Source: Quillaja saponaria (Eukaryota; Streptophyta; Magnoliopsida; Fabales; Quillajaceae). From it: a stretch of 64,000 nucleotides of DNA. Both the position numbers and the translations under genes were made by a program. The notes under the pieces are model-generated. The model did no database searches. It was not told the DNA's origin and saw only the letters and a program-made list of their open reading frames with translations. Positions within the stretch are counted from its first letter, which is position 1, and the number at the start of each line of letters is the position of its first letter. The stretch lies in assembly GCA_029379385.1 (NCBI GenBank), contig CM055615.1:3100001-3164000 (forward strand), written 5' to 3'. Shown in pieces: positions 49,439-60,439 of this stretch.

Positions 49439-49455
49439 ATATATATATATATATA
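49439..49455. repeat. (AT)n tract at the right junction of the pararetrovirus
   Basis: About eight AT units immediately after the last viral base. It is the counterpart of the tract at 42021-42056, so the virus split or was joined into one TA repeat. Confidence 0.85.
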
Positions 49456-50830
49456 AACTTTTGTTTGATAATTTTGACTTTTAATTTTTTTTTGGTGTGA
49501 AAAAAGAAAAGAAAAAAAAAAGACTTTTCAATGATAAAATAGACTTGGCAGAGAAATAGGAGGGGAATTGGGACAGTTTGAGAATTTTTATCTTGATTTA
49601 TTTTAATCTTTTTTTTTATCTGTCATAATAATATCACCCATCTAAAGACTAAATAATTTTGCGTCAACATGTTTAAAGTCTTGTTTCAGATTTTTTTTTT
49701 TTTTTGTCCTATCCAGTAATATACACTAAACAGTTGATTAGGCCAGATGTTACTAATTATTGTTATCTCTCATCCATTCACCAACAAGAAAAACATATAT
49801 AGAAGCTTAAATCGTCACAATTCGTAGAATCTAATATAGTGATCAAAACAAGAAAATATTGGCAATGTACATATGTAAAAAGGAATGAGTCATGAATTGA
49901 AAATTCATATTAAGAAAATAAAAATCAAAGGTTCTTTTAACAAAATTATTATTTTGATTCTTGTAAAATAAAGGTATTACCAATTTTATTTTTGAAAATT
50001 TAATTTAATCAATTTAGTTTAAGATCATTACAAAACTCCAAAATTGTTAACATGTATAGGACACCAATCTAGCCTTAATTATCTTTTCTTTTTGCTTATT
50101 TTTATTACTAATAAGAAATAAGATGTTGAGTTTAGCAAAATATCATTCCTGTAATGAGGGTTCCCAAATTAAAAGTATTTTTGTTATTTGTTTTATTCCC
50201 CTTTCGTTCATATTTTAATTTTGAACAAATGAACACATGCACACCTTTTTGTATTAAAAACTTATTAGAGTAAATTCCTTCATCTCTCGTGAATTATGTT
50301 GATATTACACGTACTTCCCTTTTATTTCTAAACCTATACAAAAATCACGAGGTTTGAACGCAAGCTACAACAACTTTATCCAAACCCTAAAAATTTGAGA
50401 AAAAAGATTTCTAAGTCTTGCTATGAAGAGATACATATGATTATAGTTTTATTAAACTAATTTACTATTGTATGACTTTATTAAACATAAAAAGATGTAA
50501 ACCAAAATAATGGAATTAATAATACTATTTTTTTAACAAAAAAAGTTATTTTAATTATTTTTTGAAATTGATGTAGCATTGAGTATGTAATATGAATCTC
50601 AAAGACTGTATTTATTGTCCTCCATTATCAAATTTAACTATTAAAATAACAGACAGTAAGAGCATAACCGTACATCCATACATATCATTAGAATCAATTA
50701 ATTAGGAAACATATACAATCTTAATATTTATGGTAGTCAATCATAAATTGCTAATTTTAGAAAATTTTAAATATTTCTATAAATTATATTTATTGTATAT
50801 TAACAAATATTCTTAGAACACCTTTTAAAA
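49456..50830. other. Block 2 upstream region, including a block-specific segment
   Basis: 49456-49610 aligns with 33680-33840. About 49615-50685 has no counterpart in block 1 and no coding capacity that I can see; alignment resumes at attaggaaacatatacaatc (50700). The extra DNA is an insertion here or a deletion in block 1. I could not find clean ends. Confidence 0.5.
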
Positions 50831-50834
50831 AATT

Positions 50835-50844
50835 TATATAAATA
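50835..50844 (+). promoter_or_regulatory. TATA box of DEFL2
   Basis: TATATAAATA, 67 bp before the ATG, conserved with the paralogue at 34013-34022 together with the flanking leader (cttaaatataaaaggcca). Confidence 0.65.
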
Positions 50845-50901
50845 GAGTAGCCTTGAGCTTAAATATAAAAGGCCACAGATATACCCTCACAATTCACAAA
50901 A

Positions 50902-51445
50902 ATGGCTATCAATATTTCTCAATGTTCTCTGTTGGGGATTTTCTGCATTGTCTTCCTTTTGGCTTCTGGTAACAAATTAGTTTCAATATTTATCTAAGAA
51001 TATTATAATTTGTAGGAAATTATACATATAAAAGGATATAATCATTTTAAATTTTGTATGAACACATCAGTAATGAATGTCAATTTTGATTTCAGATTCT
51101 TTGTATAAAAAATAAAAATTAAAAATTGATTAGTTGATCAATAGATAATTTCACGAGATAACTTCTATTTTCACGAGCAAACTATATGTCGGTTTACCTA
51201 TTGTTGTTTTTTATTTATACAATCATTTAAGTTTTGGATATATATATGTTGAATTGTTGATTGCAGGGCCAGCAACATGTATTAATGTGCCGGTAGCCTG
51301 CCAAGGGCCTTGCTCAACTGTTTCAGATTGCAATCAAGCTTGCATTGCAAAAGGCTTCCCTAAAGGCGGCTCCTGTATGGGGTTTAGTACGTCAGAATTG
51401 GAATGCTGCTGCAATAAGGAATTAGTTCCGCATCCTGAAGCTTAA
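50902..51445 (+). CDS. Defensin-like (DEFL) secreted cysteine-rich peptide, copy 2
   Basis: Paralogue of the gene at 34088. Exons 50902-50968 and 51267-51445 with a phase-1 GT-AG intron (298 bp); the predicted precursor has 81 residues. All nine cysteines and their spacing are conserved (ending CCCNKE), as are the CNQACIAKGFPKGG core and the GxC motif (GGSC). Substitutions fall between the cysteines. A one-base insertion just before the old stop changes the C-terminus and adds about seven residues (ELVPHPEA replaces the shorter tail). The signal peptide (LLGIFCIVFLLASG) is intact, with one extra cysteine near its start. Extracellular defence or signalling roles are typical of the family; its own role is not shown by the sequence. 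The virus lies 1.5 kb upstream. Confidence 0.85.
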
Positions 51446-51449
51446 GAAA

Positions 51450-53470
51450 TTAAATTCCTATGAAATATTTGTTTGTTAGTTTTATGATTACCAAATAAAT
51501 AATTGCTATAGTGTTTGTTGCCACCATAAAAATAAACATTCTTTTGGATAATTGACAGCAATAATATTCATATATTACATTTAGGGACCTCTCAATTCAC
51601 CGAAATTACAAATTCATAGAACTAGACTAAGGTGAAGAAACAATTCATAATTAATGAACAAATAACCACACATCAATCGATGGTGAGATTCAAACCTGAG
51701 ATTAAATGGTCTTAACTCTTTCGTTTTAATCAATTGAGCTAAGTTCATATTAGCAATAAGTAAAGTTGGTAATTTTTTTTTTAATTTTTATTTATTTATC
51801 CATAGATAGAAGAGAGTCATGGGGTTGAATCCATGACTAGAGGGCAGGGGAGAGCCTTAGGCTCATGTACCATTTCGCTTGAGCTATACTCGCAGTGGTT
51901 GATTTGGTAATGTTTGCTTAGGCCATTTTTGTGTTTCTTCATTTCATTTTTCAGTTTTCACTTGTAGATTATGTTTTAAGAAAATTAGTTACATGCAAGC
52001 ATTAGATCATTTTCTATTTTGGTCATTAAAAAATTATTTTTTCTAGCCATGTCCTTGTGGATTCAATTTTCCTATTTTCGTCCTCCATGATTATTATTAT
52101 TATCTTTTAAAATTAGGTTCTTAATCAAGTCAAAATTATTAAATTGAGATACAATATAATAAAACTAGCTAACATATTTTTTAGAAGATAATGAATAAAT
52201 AAATATTAATGTGTAAAAAGAAAAATCACTTAAATATTGACTCAATCATTATAAAAACTAGTTTTTTCAATTTTAAATGTTAAACACAATATTTTTTTTC
52301 TTTGATCATATAATTTCTTTAAGGTATTATTAACCAGATTAACTAATTATAATATGTTCCATCTAAATTTAATAGTTTTGAGTTGATTAAGAATTCGATT
52401 TTAAAATCTTGGATGACCAAAATAAAAAAAAAATTTAAATTCTAAAAAATCTAATTAGAAAAAAATAATTTTTCAAAAACTAAAATAGAAAATAATATAG
52501 TCCTAGAAACTAAAACAATAAACAAGACATTACAATATTTCTTAATCTACATTTCTTTTCGGTAAGATATATTAATCTTCAATTATATAATTTTTTTTTT
52601 TATAGAAAAACTAGTTTATTGTTTATATATGTACAGGCAACGTTATACCAAAAAGGAACACATGATGTCTCGATTCAGGTCACTATGTTTAGATGTTGGT
52701 TTCAGTTTTTTTTCTTGTTATTGTTGTTGTTTGGCTTATTTCTTTTTTGGTATGTTATTTAAATTATTAAAAAGGACATGCATATAGGTGAGAAGGAGAA
52801 GATATTAGTAAGAAAATGAAAGAGAAGAAAAAGGAAATTATGGAGAAATTTTATTTTTGAAGAAAGTAGGTTCAATTTAGACGAAAAAGGAAGTGAAAAA
52901 AAAAAACTAATGGTTAGATGATTGTTTAGTTTTTATTTTTTTTCTAAAAATAATTCTTCTTACTGTGTAACGGTCACAAGTTTTGAATTTGTGACCGTTG
53001 CAACAGGGCAAACATATAAAAAAGAAAAAAATAAAGAGGAAGCCAGGCTTGACCCGTTTCTAGAGCACGAGACACAACTCTGGTATTACAGGGCCAATGT
53101 GCGTCGTAAATATGTCTAATGGGGCAAACCGCTTGTTTCGTGTCTTAGATGTCAATCCAAACGGACATTTAATAATCTTCATTTCTTACATTGATTTTTA
53201 TAACGTCAAAAATACTTATTTAAATATAACTTTATCACTTTTTTAGTTAAGAAATAACATAAAATTGGTTACTTTTCTAAATTGCAATAAATAAGTTGTT
53301 GTTAGAATTGAATAATAAAAAAGAAAGAAATCCGTTTGGAAAGTATCTAGAAGACCATAATTGGCGATCCCATTTAATTAATGGCCAAAGAGTTGGTTTT
53401 AGATTATTTGAGGATGTAATTGAGCTTATTAACTCATCTATCAACCCAGAAATAAAGAAGTAGAAGCTCA
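51450..53470. other. Intergenic within duplicated block 2
   Basis: The first kilobase aligns with the region after DEFL1. 52630-53170 aligns with 36650-36860 but contains an extra purine-rich stretch (about 52770-52900). The frame 52922-53119 is not supported by block 1 and is not called. Confidence 0.5.
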
Positions 53471-53478
53471 AATCACGA

Positions 53479-53990
53479 ATGGCTAGGAGCATTTCTCAGC
53501 AGTACTACTCTCTCTGGGGATTCCATGCATTAATTGTTTTTCTTGTTGCTTTAGGTAACAAAATAATTTCACATTTGTTCCACATTGTAAAGTATGCAAC
53601 ACTATCTATTTAGAGGATGCATATGTTAAAAATAATTAATTGTTTTGTCTACGATATATATATTTTTTAATGTAAGATTTAAGTTAGGATCATTGACATG
53701 ACGCTAAGAAATTTTATTGACAAATTCAAGAATGTTTTGTTTACTCAAACATATATACTAATGCTATTTAAGTGTTTGATGTTTTATATGTTGATTGCAG
53801 GGTTAGCAAAGGAGTTGAATGTGACGACAGTGCCGTTTATACTTTATAGTTAGCCAATAGCATTGCTCCAGTGTTTCACATAATTTCTATAAAGCTTGCA
53901 TTGCAAAGGGCTGCCCTTTTGGTGGCTATTCTGTCCCTTTTGCTGGGTCGGCAGAAAAATTGATACGTTGTTGTGAGAAGAATGGAGTAC
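53479..53990 (+). pseudogene. Defensin-like gene, pseudogene 3
   Basis: Exon 1 (53479-53554) keeps a proper ATG and a signal-peptide-like stretch (WGFHALIVFLVALG), then a GT-AG intron to 53800. Exon 2 reads KELNVTTVPFIL and then stops at 53851-53853. A 7-bp duplication (tttatac-type) just before the stop, absent from the copy at 37479, destroys the frame. Further on, CIAKGCPFGGY and CCEKNG are still readable in another frame. This is the partner of pseudogene 2, and each has a different inactivating change. Confidence 0.7.
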
Positions 53991-54009
53991 ACTTACACAC
54001 CGTTAAGCA

Positions 54010-54150
54010 CTTCACATTGTCAATGGGACAACTCTCACATTGCTTAGATTTGGAGTTTTAACACATAACATATAATAATATGGGCTCACACCTCTTTTTG
54101 CCAATTGATTGATTTTAAGAGTGACTCTAGTATAGTATCAGAGCTAAGTT
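54010..54150 (+). mobile_element. Short LTR remnant with primer-binding-site-like sequence (TRIM/Copia-like)
   Basis: The segment contains gggacaactctcacattgct and gggctcacacctctttttgcc, a layout common at the 5' LTR of small plant retrotransposons, followed by tagtatcagagctaag (54134-54149). That differs by one base from the initiator-Met tRNA complement TGGTATCAGAGC. No downstream retrotransposon genes are seen. The class is inferred. Confidence 0.4.
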
Positions 54151-54159
54151 CACAAGATG

Positions 54160-55300
54160 AGTCTGCGTCTTCAATTGGTATCAATGCAAGGATCACAGAA
54201 AAACAGCAACAGTAACTCGAAAAATAGTAATAAATTAGGAAGAAAAAGAAATTATTAAGTGTAACAGCGTGAAATCATAGAAATGTTGTAAGAATGTGCT
54301 AAGCTCTTTGAGTGGGATATGTGGGAGACATGCATGAATGTATCGCTGGAGATTTCTTCTCCTTACCGAGAATCAGAAGCAAAGGACTTCATTCATTCTT
54401 CTTCTTCTTGACTCGTTAGTGAGAAACTCTGCAACCAGAGTGAGAAAGCTCTGATTTGCTGAGCTTCAAGGGCTGTGGTTGGATAAGGAAGGATGATTAC
54501 TTGGTGGCTGTCTAGCAGTAAGTCTCCGATGAACTTGCTTAGTAATTTAGGAGGAAAAAAGGGAGTTATTTATTTATTTATTTTTTGTAGTGGGATGCTG
54601 AATCAAACCTATATCTTGATGTCTTGTGGTTAAATTTGGAGTTTGGTGAGCTGATTTTGAGTGAAAGGTGTGCTGGAGCTGTTAGATAGCTGCCAGGTTC
54701 CTGCTAGACAGCATGTGTGTTCCAGTCAGTCTAGAGGATATTTTCGGGGACTGTGGCCTAAAATAGCTAAGGACCTTTGAATAAAAGTTGTTTTAAGATC
54801 CTAATGGACTATTTTGGAAAGTTTCAAGCTCTGGTTCTAAGTTATGTGTATTCTAGAAGTACTGGAAGTCATTTCTGAGAACCACGAATTGCATTTGTGT
54901 ATCTGGTGTGGTACAACTTCATTTTAGTGAGCTTAGAGGCCAAACCAGTAGGGATATCTGAAAGATAAGTGTAGAGGAGACTTAGGTGAAGGTGTTTGTG
55001 CATTGGTTGCAATTTATTGCAGGCCTGGAGTGGTATTTTAGGCTGCAGGCAGAGGAAAACTTCTTTTTCCCCATGTTTTTGCATTGTTTGTGTTCATGTG
55101 TGGGTTTGACCAGGTTCAAGGAAGATTTTGGGGAATGTTGCTGAATAAGAATGGTATCAGACTTCCTGGATGTGATGTTCGTACTTGGTCTTACAGCATT
55201 TAGTTAAGTATATAAGCTGTGGCTGGAATTGAGCTAAGCAGGACTCCTTTCTCTGCTTACTGTCTTTCTTTGTTTATAAACCTTTAATATATTATCTATG
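54160..55300 (+). mobile_element. Inverted, truncated LTR of the local family (copy 4)
   Basis: Matches the reverse complement of solo-LTR copy 2: gtagaggagacttag (54973) equals the complement at 39599-39613, cttagaggccaaac (54930) the complement near 39640, and ggttctaagttatgtgta (54833) corresponds to the region near 39725-39755. The orientation is opposite to the other three copies. Ends are unclear. Confidence 0.6.
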
Positions 55301-56160
55301 CTGAGTTGTGTGCTGGACAATTATAAGAAAAAAGGTGATTTAGTTTATGTATATGATGGCTGGAATGTGTGATTAGAATACTTGCTATAATATGATGCAT
55401 ATACAAGTGTTACTTTGCTTTAAAGCTGTGTATGATTTTGTTATGTTCTAATGGCTGAATTTCTATAAGAAATGCATCCATATTCAAAAGTTGGTTATGT
55501 TCTAATGGCTGAATTGTTATGAGAAATGCATATATATTCGCATTGCATCAATGTCTAATGAGATTGTTGAATCTCATACTTGTTTACATTAACAATTTCC
55601 AATGCTGGAGTAACTCACGGCAGCTAAGGGAGGAGCTTGAACATACGAGGCTCATTGGAAGGTTATCATGTTTAGAAAATATACGAGATGAACTTGTCAA
55701 ATGTACCTGGACAGTAATTGTTAAATAAAATAGGGTTGTGCAGTTGTATGTATTATAAGAGTTGGATTGTTGTAATGGAAATTGTATAACTATAGTCTTT
55801 GTGCTCTTAATAGACAATTAATGTTGTAAACTCAGTAAACAGTGAAAATAAGTTCTTATTCCTGTTTTTTAACTACTCTAGCTTTGGTACATTAAGTAAT
55901 CCGCTGCAAATATAATGTGAATAAGGAATGCTTGTAAAAAGAAAAATACAATAATTGATAAACTAAGTAAATAAATTTCCAAGTAAGAGTAGTTTCTAAA
56001 GAAGCCAGCAAACTTTGAGAAATGAAAAGAACTCTGAAAGGTAAGCTCCAAATAAACAAGTCCCAATTAAATAACTTGGTAGCGTACCGGTAAGTTAGTA
56101 AAATAGGAAGGAAAACCGGTGTTTTACTTTATAAGGCATAACATTAAGCAACATGAGAAG
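55300..56160. other. Intergenic downstream of the GH3 pseudogene
   Basis: Contains a short imperfect tandem repeat (gttctaatggctgaatt at about 55444 and 55500) and a 69-codon frame (55519-55728) that I cannot assign. The part next to 56165 is the former 3' untranslated region of the GH3 gene. Confidence 0.45.
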
Positions 56161-56164
56161 TTCA

Positions 56165-58181
56165 TCAATTTTTCCCCTTTGATTCAGGAATCCATGTTGG
56201 GCATTTTGGACTGAAATAACTAGAAACAATATTAGAGTTCAAAAGCTTAATCATGGCAGCATCTTTCACACATCTAGGAGTCTTGTACTGGCTTGCTGAA
56301 GCCCCCTTGCTGAGAGCGAAATCCATAAGCTTGTCAAATGTTCCATTCTTCACTACCCTGATCTCTAATGGTGTTATAGACTTGTCTAAAACTCTTACAC
56401 GCCTGTAGACATTGTTGAGTGATTCTTCCACAACAAAGCAGCAATCCTCAAAAACAGAATGAGGAATTGGAGTTTGTCCATTCAAGCTAATCTCCCAATA
56501 CAACACATAGTGGCCAGGGATGTTTGATACGTCTGCATAACTTGTGTATTCTGTGAGTGTTGCATCAAATTGGAGGAGATTTTGAGATGCATACTTCACT
56601 GCTTTTTGAAGCTCGTCTTCATCGGTCTTATCAACATCAATGCTAAGAACAACATTCTTTCTGCACACAAAGTTGAATTGAGGAGTTTTGTTCTTGAATC
56701 CCGATACACGAAGTATGTCACCAACCCTGTACCTATAAAGCCCTGTTTGTCATGAAACAAATTTGATTGTGCATGTTTAATTTCACGCAAGGGAATGATT
56801 TTAATTAGACTGAGAAATGCCATGATTGATTCATGTGAATAGAAGTAAAACTTACCTGTATATGTGGTGGCAACAACCTCATATTCTTGACCCAATTCTA
56901 CGTCGACAAGATCAACCAGTTCTTGATTTTCATTATCAGTATAGGAAGCCGTTGAGTGGGAAAGGGAATTGGTATCTCCATTATCTTTCCTATTAATGGG
57001 TAAAAATTCGAAATAGGCTGAAGTAGGATTGCATGTGTAAGAGATATCACTAGGATTACATAAAGGATTCAAATTCAAACCAAAATGACACTGAAGAATT
57101 ATAACTGGAACTAACAAGAGGGAGACAATCACTATAGTAATCCAATACATGAATGTATTGAGACATTGATCCAGTCACAACAGTGCTAATGTACTAGGTG
57201 TTAGGCCACAACCTAATTATGATCCCCCTTCCATGACCCTTTGGAACATTCAGCTTGTATAAAATCCGCTAGATTAGGGTCGGGTTTAAGGATTTTCATG
57301 ACTGCTTCTCTCACGGATGAGTCAGTGATTTTGGTATCGAGTTCACCCTTTCGTATATCATTACACAGAGAAGCCAATGGTATTCCAAGAATTTAATGGC
57401 ACGAATGAAACCAGAAGCAAAAATAGCCCCAACACGAAGAACTTTCATGTTTTGACAAAGCCCACAAAGCAACTGAGAATACATGCTTTGGTACCAATCT
57501 GGGCAGAGAATGGCATCAATAGGACTTGTGTAGATAGAAAAATCAGGATCATAATAATGCTTAAGATTTGTCGAATTTTTTAGCTTTTTCAAGAAGCTTG
57601 ATGTAAGTGGATGAGCAACAAGTCTCCTGGAGTCTTAGATTCTGGTTTCATTAACAAAAAAATCATCCCTTTGCCTTTGTACAAATTATGAATAAATTGG
57701 TCGATCACAGGACCCAAAAGGCTGAAACACAATAATCTTTTTGCTAGACCATCTTCTGTCGAAGGTATTAATTTACTCTCTCCGCTAGATGTTGCAGAGC
57801 TAGGATGAATCAACATAAATCAAAATGCAGTCATACCGACCCGTTTAACATAAATTCAAAGAAAACAAAAACAGAACTGAATTAAAACAGAAATTAAGCT
57901 CACCTACTGTAAAACTCTGTAATGGGTTTGGAACATAAAATTGGAGAAGTATCTCCATTAGCAATACGATCAATATCTTCCTTTATATACTCGTAATCGA
58001 TCACCGGAATCAACTTCTTGAAAGTCTCCTTGTCAGTTCTTCCATCTATGCCATGTCTTTGTAGGTACTCAACATTAGTATTTTGAGAAAGAATTTCAGC
58101 AAGAACCCGGTTCTGAATTTCATCGGCATTGCTGGTAATTTCCTCTATAAAATTCAAAGCCTTCTTATTGTGGTCCGCCAT
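56165..58181 (-). pseudogene. GH3 acyl-acid amido synthetase (group II, IAA-conjugating type), pseudogene
   Basis: Minus strand, three exons: 58181-57904, 57799-56856 and 56742-56165, with GT-AG introns. Exon 1 (MADHNKKALNFIEEITSNAD to SKPITEF) and exon 3 (GLYRYRVGDILRV to the C-terminus) are intact and match group II GH3 enzymes (Arabidopsis GH3.5/GH3.6 type), which adenylate indole-3-acetic acid and join it to amino acids. Exon 2 is damaged: a one-base deletion near 57624, a frame disturbance near 57340-57310, another near 57220, TAG at 57196-57194, and a small deletion near 57085. The nucleotide-binding loop reads SSATSSGE where family members have SSGTSGGE, losing two glycines. Blocks such as [20 protein letters not shown] and VTGSMSQYI are still clear, so the inactivation is fairly recent. 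Confidence 0.9.
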
Positions 58182-58199
58182 CGTATTAATATTTGCACT

Positions 58200-60420
58200 T
58201 TGCTTGGACTTTTCGGCTGCCAGCTTGAAGTGGAGATCCGGCAAGATCAAAAGAGTCCACAGATACACGATGAGGGATGAGTGGTCTGAGGACCTCGGAA
58301 GACTCCTGTCAAGTCAGTATAATACAGAGAGATGATAAAGAGGAGATAACGGTTATGGGATTTAGTCCCATTATACAAAAATATTTGCCCAAAAGGGCAC
58401 GTGACACATGTTTACACGGATAAGACTAACTACATATTGCTGTGGATAGTTCACAAATTCAATATACATGAAGGTTAATTGTATTTTATTTTATAAATTA
58501 TCACATATTTAATAATGATTTTTTAAAATTATTAAATTTGACACATAATTCTAATATTTGAGTCATAATTAACAAATAATCACCTCTCATCTAATTAACC
58601 AATAATCTAAAAAATTAACTCATAAAAATCTTAAATTACCCTTCATTATAAGATTGTTTTTTTTTTTTAGTCTTGTTTCTTTTTTTATCTATTTTTTTCC
58701 TAACAACTAATCTCTATATTTATTCAATTTTATTATATTATTTTGTATGTAATAATATATATATATATATATATTTGAGACTTGTTTATACATATATATA
58801 TATATATATATATATATTACAACGGAGTTCAACCTTCATATTTAATTTATTAATTTTATTATGTCACTTTTTAGGTGTCGTCTACATGATATTGATATAC
58901 GTAACATATAATTTTCATGATACATAATTTTTTATGCCAATCAATGATAACTATAATTTACTTGTTTTATACATGTTTTAAAGTCATCGCCTAAATGAGT
59001 AATTTACAGATAGCCAACAATGAATTTAATAAATCTTTTCAAGTGACTCCATTGACTATAAATAAACTTATCCAAGTTTATATGGTAATTAGTTGTCCAC
59101 AAACTAGCGGTATCTATCAATTTTTATTTTTTTTTGAAATTAATATTACCAATGTGGTCCATCCAACGATAAACCTAATCTTAATTAGAAAGGTGCAACA
59201 CAATCAAACCCCAAATGAACAAAATGTTGAATTAAATTGTACCAGTCTTTATTGGGTTTATATTCCGAATTAGGTTCATCCTTGCAATACTCAGATAAAC
59301 TAAGTTAAATAAAAACATAAAAGCTCAATGGAATGGCTCAAATTCATTAAAGAAATTCTATAAATTTCAGCTTAACTTTTTATTAGACATAAAAACGTAC
59401 TTAAATTTAATACAGAAAATATCATAAAACATTGTATATTTTTCCGTATCAAAAGAGCAAATATATATATAAATAAAAGTTATGCAAGTCTTAAGCTTTG
59501 AAAAACTTTCTTCACCAACCTTTAATCAATAAGTTTAACATTTTCTTTAAATCTACTAAGTCAAAGATACAACCATACCCAACTAAAGTCAATAAATTTT
59601 AAATTTTAAAAAAAAAAATTTCAAAATTCTCCAGTCAAAATATTTAAAACATAAATATTTCTCTGAACATCCTACAAAAATATTTTGCATGCCACTTCCT
59701 ACTTCTTGCTTTTGAAGTCTATGATAGCCATTGTAAGTGAGGATTATTGCACACACATAATGAAGGTGATTTATATTTCATTCTTTTAGCCAATAAGTGT
59801 GTTGATTCTAGGATTTGATATTCAATATTGGGATTAGCCTGCAAACTTGACATTGAGAATGAAACTTTTCATATCTCTTAAGAAGAAAGTTCGGGAGGAA
59901 ATGGATGGACTACACATGTATATGTGTTTTCACTATCAGGTTTGAAATTGGTTTCTTCAATAATTCATATAGTCTACATAAAGTAGATCTTTTATTTTCT
60001 TTACTCCTCATTGTCCCTATTTAAATCTTAAGTATACTAGTTTTACAAATAACTGTCTATCTAGTTAAACTAAACTAAAGGGTTTGCCTCTTACGAAGGT
60101 TACTATTGCTAAATCTAAGATTTCAACTAAGTTACTTATGATTGTTTATGATTTAGTTTCTTATCAAAGATATCTAAAATCTAATTAACTCTTAATCGAA
60201 GCCAATATTTTAATATCTCACAACACTACAGCTACGTGTTACCATGTCTACACAAACATAAACGAATTCCATGCTCATATATAAGGCCAAGGATAGTATT
60301 AGAGAATCACAACTTCAAGTTTCATGATAAATTATAACATGTCACTAAGTCCACATACGCCCCAGGTAACATACGAACAAAGTAACAACGTCCCTTATTT
60401 GCAATCATGGACCCCTAAAT
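58200..60420. other. GH3 upstream region and gene-free DNA
   Basis: 58200-58350 is the former GH3 leader and promoter. Two (TA)n tracts lie at about 58756-58776 and 58792-58816. 59700-60420 is the expected position of the internal region of the LTR element whose primer site is at 60425-60436, but no gag or pol frame is visible. The small frames at 58673 and 58995 are not accepted. Confidence 0.5.
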
Positions 60421-60424
60421 CTAA

Positions 60425-60436
60425 GCTCTGATACCA
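60425..60436 (-). promoter_or_regulatory. Retrotransposon primer-binding site (initiator-Met tRNA)
   Basis: On the minus strand the LTR end GTGTGATA is followed three bases later by TGGTATCAGAGC, complementary to the 3' end of plant initiator-Met tRNA. This fixes the orientation of the LTR family (minus) and shows that copy 3 is a 5' LTR with at least the start of an internal region. Confidence 0.8.
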
Positions 60437-60439
60437 ACT

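Noticed and set aside
55519..55728. 69-codon frame with a charged Leu/Glu-rich C-terminal half
   Set aside because: No family recognised and both strands have similar frames here; could be a fragment but the support is too weak.
58673..58927. 84-codon frame with YIYIYIYI repeats
   Set aside because: Translation of TA microsatellites.
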